Positions 57,955-64,000 of a stretch of DNA of 64,000 nucleotides are shown here, in pieces (the first letter of the stretch is position 1; each line of letters starts with the position of its first letter). The stretch lies in contig JANEZZ010003061.1 in NCBI GenBank assembly GCA_026122225.1, positions 2,356,001-2,420,000 of the forward strand, read 5' to 3'. A model generated the notes under the pieces. The model was given only the letters and a program-made list of their open reading frames with translations, did not search any database and was not told where the DNA came from. The stretch comes from Heloderma charlesbogerti. Lineage: Eukaryota; Chordata; Lepidosauria; Squamata; Helodermatidae. The position numbers were made by a program, and so were the translations under genes.

Positions 57955-58270
57955 ATTTGTTTATTTTAGACATTTGTAATGCACTCTTCCTAAGCCTAAG
58001 CAGCTTGCATAAAAATAAAGGAATATTTTAAAATGCAATAATCAATAACAGTTCAACATTAAAACAAAAAAACTCTGTAAAGCATTCAACAGCCTTCCAA
58101 GAAGACTACATCCCATGGCCAACATACTGGTCTTGACTGCCGAAGATCACAGGGAACAACTGAGTTTTGTAACTCCTTTGGAATGTCATCAGGAAGAGAC
58201 ACATAGACTTTGGCCTTGGTCAGGAGGTCATTCCAGAGCCTCAGGCCAATTGCATTAAAACTGATTTCCC
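57955..58270 (-). mobile_element. L2/CR1-type LINE 3' UTR
   Basis: TTTATTTTAGACATTTGTAA, CTAAGCAGCTTGCATAAAAA, an A-rich block, then GGTCAGGAGGTCATTCCAGA, GCCTCAGGCC. The order is that of the antisense LINE 3' UTR at 53185 and 57185, more diverged. Confidence 0.5.
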
Positions 58271-59890
58271 TCTACCCCAGCATTAAAAAAACCCTTAACA
58301 TACCGCAGCAAGTCTTTAAAAATGAGTATACTATCATGAGGCTCTTGATGTAAAATGGAAGGCATAAATTATTTGTCATGGCATTAGTTCAGCAAAACAT
58401 GTAGCGTGTTTTTTAATCCAAGGGTTCTCATATTTTGAAAACAGCAAACCTGCCCAAGTTAAGTCAACAATTTTTCAAGGCTTTCCTAATACATCAAAGT
58501 TAAAAGCAAGATTGATAAATGTTTGGCTGTTCTAGGCCTGGAGCTAGTAGATTTAAGAAAAAAAAGGAGGTTTTGAGCTACTCAGGCCTATGATCTACTT
58601 TCGTATCTCTACAAGAGTTACCTATCCCATGAAAGCAAAAATCTCTGGAAAGAAATGGTTTTCCTCACTGGCCCTTAAGCTCTGTCTATGAATGTGAGGG
58701 GCTGATTCATTATTTTTGTGTAATTTGATATACACCCAAGAGGCTGCCATGTTTGTTCTGGAGAGTAGAATACTTACAGTATAACTACACATGATGTCAC
58801 ATAAGACTGCCACCAAAAATGGAATCCCTGTGTCACGTTTGTCCTCTGTTCCCCATAACATGTAGTATAATTTACCCTGTTTTGTAGCATAATCGTGTTT
58901 ACCATTCTCAACTCCCACCAACAGCAGCCATTTTTTGTGAGGTGGGGGTGGGGAAATATGATGACATCTTGCTACTGGGTTATGTTTTAGAGAAGCTGAG
59001 AAATCAACCTGGGGTGCTGTTTTTGCAGCAGCCCCATGTCATTGTGTAAGATATAGTTCTCACCCTTCGGTGAGATACAGTTAGAGGTCAGGAGAATAAT
59101 TGTCTCTAGTTAATGTGAATTTATTTACAGACATTTATTGGGAGGTGAAATGCAAATGTTTGTGGAACTCCATTTGATGTCACAAAGCATTTCTGAGTTC
59201 AAGTGGGTTTATCAACGGGTTACAGCATTTATTTTTATGAATTTTGGAGACTGTTACAAAGTCAGCAAAATTCAATATTTAACCCTCATGCAGCAGTTGT
59301 AAAAAAAAATATGCACACAGACAAGTTTGTGGGGCATTTTACTACCCCAAGTCATTTTCCAATTTATCCTGGGGTGGTAAAATGCCCTCACACACAAATA
59401 CATGTCTTGGGTGTCAGAAGAAGTATTGGAAAATTATCATTAACTGTCAAGATAAAACTTTAGGTAAAATGTTTATTACTAAGACCTAATTATTTTGGTG
59501 TTCTGAGGTATTTTTTTACTCCCAGATCTGTCTCAGGTGAGGTAAATGTTCCCCTATGAAAACCATGATTTATGCCAACCTACCCAGAGTACTTAAAACT
59601 GCTTCCCTAGATCAGTTTTCTTTGGAAAATCCATGGGACACTTTATATCCCTGGTACATTGCCAAGTTTTTGGGACATAAAGACACCCCAATAACAAAAA
59701 CAATAGATTCTGGGGATATTTTATGCCCCACATTGGAGATCTTTTCCAGAAAGAAAACAGGAAGTGATAAGAGGCTGAAATTTGGGGACATTACTCAGGA
59801 AACAGAAAACAACAAGGTCATGGGAGGACTATATTGTAGGTCTACTTTTGTGTAAATTCTGCAATGAAGAGTGCATTTGGGGTAATCCCT
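58271..59890. other. Stretch without a recognised gene
   Basis: AT-rich. A 99-codon open frame at 59556-59855 (plus) shows no recognisable domain and no homology I know; I do not call it. A small hairpin at about 59325-59385 pairs GGGCATTTTACTACCCCA with TGGGGTGGTAAAATGCCC, nearly perfectly. Confidence 0.45.
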
Positions 59891-60347
59891 TTAAGGCACA
59901 ATCCTATGGCTGCTACTCAGTGGCTAGATGGACATAGGATTGGTCGGTTCCCAGAAACCGACCTCACAGCCTGCGCTCCGAAGTTGATTCTCAGAGAACT
60001 GACCTCTACCCCCTCCCACGCCACCTCATAGGCAGCATGGATCAGCCCCGTACTCTGCACTTGGAAGAGCAGAGCAGAGTGGGAGAAACAGAGTGTTCAT
60101 GGGGGCGGGCTGGGGCGAGGAGGTCGAAAGGGCCGGTATGACACTTCTTATGTGTTGTCCAGCCTTTCCACCCCGTGCTCTGAGGTCCCAAGTCTAGACA
60201 ACCGAAATTGGCTGTCTAGCAGCAAAAGCAGGGTGGCGGGAGTACAGAGGAGATGTGCTCCTCACCACTCCTCCCGCCCTGCAGTGGATAGGCAGTTGCC
60301 CCTGGGTTCGGAACCAACTGTTGATCCCCATAGGATTGCTCCCTTAA
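59891..60347. mobile_element. piggyBac-like MITE with TTAA at both ends
   Basis: Left end TTAA-GGCACAATCCTATGG (from 59891) and right end CCATAGGATTGCTCCC-TTAA (to 60347) are inverted termini, each flanked by TTAA, the piggyBac target. The interior (about 440 bp) is GC-rich and non-coding, with a second inverted pair (CTCAGAGAAC..., GAGGAG...CTCCTC). It lies directly upstream of the LINE at 60440. Confidence 0.78.
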
Positions 60348-60439
60348 GCTACCCTGTTTTATCAGGGTTAAATGTGGAAATAATCCTTCACTTCTCTCGG
60401 TCTGAAGGAAAAGATGAAGAACAAATATAGGTAGATAAT

Positions 60440-63290
60440 CAGTTGCAGGGTGGGTACATGCACTGAGATTGTCCACCTCCCTTTAATTGTACTCTTAAAC
60501 CCTGAGAACCAGGATGTCCGTGTGACTCTTGAACCCTTGTTCTGTTCAGAAGCTGAAATTAAAGCCTCACGTATAAGATGGTCAACCAAGTCAGAGGAAA
60601 AATTATCTTCATCATTACTCTCCAAAATCTGTTTCAGATTGCAGGATATTTTGTTAACTGCGAGATCCCCGAAAAATGTTTTGGATTTGTATCAAGAATT
60701 GGCCTTATCCTTGCAAAATTACGTGACCTGTAAAACTGCTCTGAGGCAGTATGTCCCTCTCTGCATGTCTAAATCTTGGTTTGACCAAGAATGTGTGGAC
60801 ATAAAGAAATCCTTAATAGATAAATATAGGCTATACAAGAAATTGGATTCACCAATTATATCCCCTGAATGGGTGACTCTAAAGAAGAGATACAAAAACT
60901 TAATTAGGGAGAAAAAGGACCAGGCATGGAGAGCGAGTTGGCGGAATCTAACTGCTGCTTCGAGGGCTCATGGCTCAGTCACCTTCTAGAGAATTGCCTC
61001 CAGAGGCTGGCATAGTAAACCAGGTGGAATGGATTTCCACATTCCATTCAAGACCAGAGAATTATCTTTTAGCGATCTATATGCAAAAAGACAACCCAGA
61101 GCCCTGTTATTACAAACTGAAATGAATAATCTACCTGACTGGCCTCATCTCTCCACCTCTGAAATTAGCAGGCTTATTTCTAAGCTTAAGTTGGGCAAAG
61201 CACCCAGGAGTGACAGCATTCCTCCCGAGTTGCTTAAGGCCAACATGGAGTTGTGGGCCCCAGTCCTAGCAGTCTTATTTACCTGTATCTATCAGTCAAC
61301 GTGTATACCAGAGGATTGGGGCCTTGCTACCATCATTCCAATATATAAAAAGGGGAAAAGATTGGACCCCGCTAATTAAAGGCCAGTCAGTCTACTGAGT
61401 ATTGTCAGTAAGCTGTATGCCAGTCACCTCCTTGAGAAACTTTCAAGCTTGATGGAAGAGGAAAACCTTTTGGAAGATGAGCAGGCAGGTTTCAGACCAG
61501 GGCACTCCACAGCAGCTGATGAGGGGCTTGTGTTACAACACCTGGTTGAAAATTTTTCTTCTGTTCCGGGCGGGACTTTTCACAGCCTTTATTGACTTTA
61601 AGTCTGCTTTTGATCTATTTCCAAGGGACAGGTTATGACAAAAACTTGAGGCCACTAACATCGGTAGGTGATTGTTGATTCTTATTCGTAGTCTCTATGA
61701 TAAAACTTGGCTGCAGGTGAGATGCAACTGTGCAGGCCATCTGACCATACCATTTCCAACTTATATTGGTGTCGAACAGGAATGTGTTTTAGCCCCTACA
61801 TTGTTCAATATTTACATCAACACCCTGGTCAATAGGCTTTCTGAGACAAACTCCCACCCTCCTAAATTGGCAAAAAGACCTTTGTCTATTTTACTATATG
61901 CAGATGATGCGGTACTTCTTTCTCGGACATGCATTGGCTTGAGGCTGTTATTAAGAACCTTGCACATGTATTGTAAAACTGAAAAACTGGTGATTAACTA
62001 TGCCAAATCTAAAGTTTTAGTCTTCACTCGAAAAAGGACTAAACATCGCTGGCAAACGAATGGGCACCCAGTTGAGCAAGTTAAAGCTTCCAGTTAAAAA
62101 GGTAAAGGTAAAGGTGTCCCCAACCAGTCGTGTCCGAGTCTAGGGTGCGGTGCTTATCCCCGTTTCTAAGCCGAAGAGCCAGTGCTGTCCAAAGACGCTT
62201 CCGTGGTCATGTGGCCAGCATGACTGAACACCGAGGTGCACGGAACGCTGTTACCTTTTCCACCGAGGCGGTACCTATTTATCTTCTTGCAATTTCTTGC
62301 TTTCGAACTGCTAGGTTGGCAGAAGCTGGGACTGAAGACGGGAGCTCACTCCGTCACGCAGCACTTGGGTCTCGAACTGCTGACTTGTCGACCTTCTAGT
62401 CTGCAGTTCAGCGTCTTAACCACTAAGCCACCGCGGCCCCTACAGCTTACAGTTACTGGGGGGTAATTTTCCAGTCATCTGGCTGCTAGAGAACTCTAAC
62501 ACCATCGCAAATGCTCAGAGGAGTGTTAAATCGCTCATCTCTTCTTCTTTTTTTCTTTTACACCAGAGGAGGTCAGCGCATACCATCAGCCCTAAAAGTT
62601 TTTTCTGCCATGGCATTAACACAAATGTTATATGGTACGCAGCCGTGTGTTTATGGTAATATTGCCGCTGTGGAATCCACCCAAACAAAATTTCTGAGAA
62701 ATATTCTTGGCCTTGACCTTGCAAGTTGTGTGTCCAATGTACTCCTGCATCTAGAGACAGGCCAAATCTCTATTGAATCCCAGGTTTGGATGTATAAGTT
62801 AAATTTTTGGTTAAAACTGATATTTGCTGCTCAAGGGTTGGCCCCTCTGACTTTGACGGACACATTACAGTCAAAATGGAAAAGAACTGGGGACAAGAAA
62901 CTCTGTAATGTGGGTTTCTCACAAAATGCCATCCTGGCCCTGGGCCATACAAAAGCCAAAGGGGATATACGCCAGGATATTAGGGATAACAAGTTACAGG
63001 ATCACATAAGAATCGGTACTCCATACTCCGAATTCAGAGATAGAGGGCAGGGTTTCTTACCTGCAACCTATTTAACTACTCTAACCATTCCAAAATACAG
63101 GAAAACATTCACGCTGGCCAAGTTCAATGTGTTACCTTATGCACTTTTGGAGGGTAGATATAATAGTATCTTACACTCGTGAGCGTTTATGCCTCTGTGA
63201 AGCTGGCGTGGTGGAGACTGTGGGCCATGTACTGCATTGTTCTTTCTACTGTGATTTTCAGCATATTTTTATTTTTCCTATTTTACAAGA
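60440..63290 (+). mobile_element. I-group LINE (possibly Vingi), degenerate
   Basis: Pieces in order: post-endonuclease linker (60450-60989, with SWFDQECVDIKKSLIDKYR and REKKDQAWRASW); reverse transcriptase start (61029-61379, with ISRLISKLKLGKAPRSDSIP, PEDWGLATIIPIYKKGKRLD); AGFRPGHSTA (about 61480-61510); a broken FIDFKSAFD equivalent (about 61590-61620); LTIPFPTYIGVEQECVLAPT, LFNIYINTL and LLYADDAVLLS (61672-62097). After a Sauria SINE insertion comes a C-terminal part (62511-63182) with MYGTQPCVYGN..AVESTQTKFLR. A zinc-knuckle-like C..C...H...C segment follows just past 63182 (CLCEAGVVETVGHVLHCSFY). GVPQG is changed to GVEQE. Stops and shifts make it dead. The endonuclease is absent. Vingi or R4/Dong is my best family guess. 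Confidence 0.7.
62097..62443 (-). mobile_element. Sauria SINE inserted in the I-group LINE
   Basis: On the minus strand the head reads GGGGCCGCGGTGGCTTAGTG, GTTAAGACGCTGAACTGCAG and GCAGTTCGAGACCC, a tRNA-like A box (TGGCTTAGTGG) and B box. The 3' end reads GACTCGGACACGACTGG then a (CCTTTA)-type tail. Its plus-strand GTCGTGTCCGA matches the 3'-end text of the BovB copies (9870, 44000). Flanks AGCTTCCAGTTA (62085-62096) and AGCTTACAGTTA (62444-62455) form a 12-bp target duplication with one difference. Known Sauria SINEs use the BovB machinery. Its insertion post-dates the LINE it splits. Confidence 0.88.
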
Positions 63291-63645
63291 AATACTCTTG
63301 TAAGGAATACTCTTGAATTCCATACAAGGAATGCCCCCCGCCCCAGGAACTGCTGCGTGATACAGCCACTCACTTCACTTAACAGTAGGACAGCCCTACC
63401 AGTGTGGTGTGCCCTCCCAACCTGCAGGAGTTATTCACACACTAGGCCAGTGAGCAAAGGTGGGAATGTATTTGTATAAATTATTATGGTCTTTTGAATA
63501 ACTCTTTGATTGCTTCTGAAACACTCAGAGGAGTCAACAATGACTGGAGCAGCTCAGGGAATCCAGAGCCAGCAGCACTATCTTCTTCTGTGACCTGCCC
63601 AGACAGCTTCAACTTTGGGCAGTGTAGAAATGTAATAAGTAAATT
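63291..63645. other. Stretch without a recognised gene
   Basis: Short gap between the I-group LINE and the L2 copy; nothing recognised. Confidence 0.4.
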
Positions 63646-64000
63646 CCGATTCCAGAAGGTGGTGCTGGGGGATTATTGCTCTGTGCCATGGCAATTGTGC
63701 CATGGGGTTCCACAGGGCTCTATTCTATCCCCCATGCTGTTTAACATCTACATGAAACCGCTGGGGGAGGTTATCCGGAGGTGTGGGCTGAGGTGCCATC
63801 AATATGCGGATGACACCCAGCTCTACCTCTCTTTCTCATCAAAACCAGGTGAGGCAGTGGCTGTTCTGAACCAGTGCCTGGGCACGGTAATGGACTGGAT
63901 GAGGGCTAATAAACTGAAACTCAATCCAGACAAGACGGAGGTACTGTTAGTGGGTGGTTCGTCTGCCCGGCTAGGTGATATTCAACCTGTTCTGGATGGG
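63646..64000 (+). mobile_element. L2-clade LINE, 5'-truncated, cut by window end
   Basis: The translated text reads [20 protein letters not shown], then [60 protein letters not shown] and [18 protein letters not shown]. It contains the LINE motifs GVPQGS and YADD with no stop in the visible part. It is clearly better preserved than its relative at 2580-4905. It begins inside the reverse transcriptase, so it is truncated. The 3' part lies beyond the window. Confidence 0.88.

Noticed and set aside
59556..59855. 99-codon plus-strand open frame
   Set aside because: Plausible composition but no motif, no splice context and no known homologue; left uncalled.

Overview
The window is vertebrate nuclear DNA, most likely from a squamate reptile (lizard or snake). 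The transposon mix shows this: young BovB/RTE LINEs, a SINE matching the Sauria SINE family, L2-, CR1- and L1-clade LINEs, tRNA-Ala-headed SINEs and many hAT- and piggyBac-like MITEs. No bacterial, viral or CRISPR features were found. Family names come from recognition of translated motifs and repeat ends, not from a database search.

The only host gene I can support is STARD13 (DLC2, a START-domain RhoGAP) on the + strand, represented by two alternative 5' exons. The first lies in a large CpG island (about 6.1-7.3 kb; coding part 6598-6745). The second, at about 54951-55110, carries the SGCY..EGQEMYLRFDQT N-terminus. Both end in the same phase (a lone G before GT), so either can splice to the same downstream common exon, which is outside the window. 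Everything between them is 5' intron or alternative-promoter territory. A CCAAT-plus-TATA promoter-like block sits at the 3' edge of the CpG island (7115-7200).

The rest is transposon-rich. From left to right: a decayed L2 (2.6-4.9 kb, -) and CR1 3' end (5 kb, -); the CpG island; a broken BovB (9.8-12.3 kb, -); a fold-back hAT-like MITE (14.3 kb); palindromic MITEs (16.5 and 18.2 kb); a 5'-inverted BovB (21.0-23.8 kb); MIR-like SINE, Penelope-like tail and a CR1 3' region (24.4-26.3 kb); a hAT MITE with 8-bp target duplication (31.7 kb); a 39-bp-arm hairpin (36.0 kb); a two-copy composite MITE (38.2-38.7 kb); another hAT MITE (40.2 kb); a degenerate L1-clade LINE (41.2-43.7 kb, -); an apparently intact BovB with an uninterrupted 1047-codon ORF (44.0-47.2 kb, -), head-to-head with a second near-full-length but broken BovB (47.6-51.4 kb, +) that carries a nested hAT MITE; an RTE fragment, L2 and CR1 tails and piggyBac-like MITEs (52-60.3 kb); an I-group, possibly Vingi-like, LINE interrupted by a Sauria SINE (60.4-63.3 kb, +); and the start of another L2 copy (63.6 kb, +).

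The elements are linked functionally. BovB encodes the endonuclease/reverse transcriptase thought to mobilise Sauria-type SINEs, and the SINE here shares the GTCGTGTCCGA 3'-end motif with the BovB copies. The intact BovB is the best candidate for a recently active element. The MITEs need transposases encoded elsewhere.
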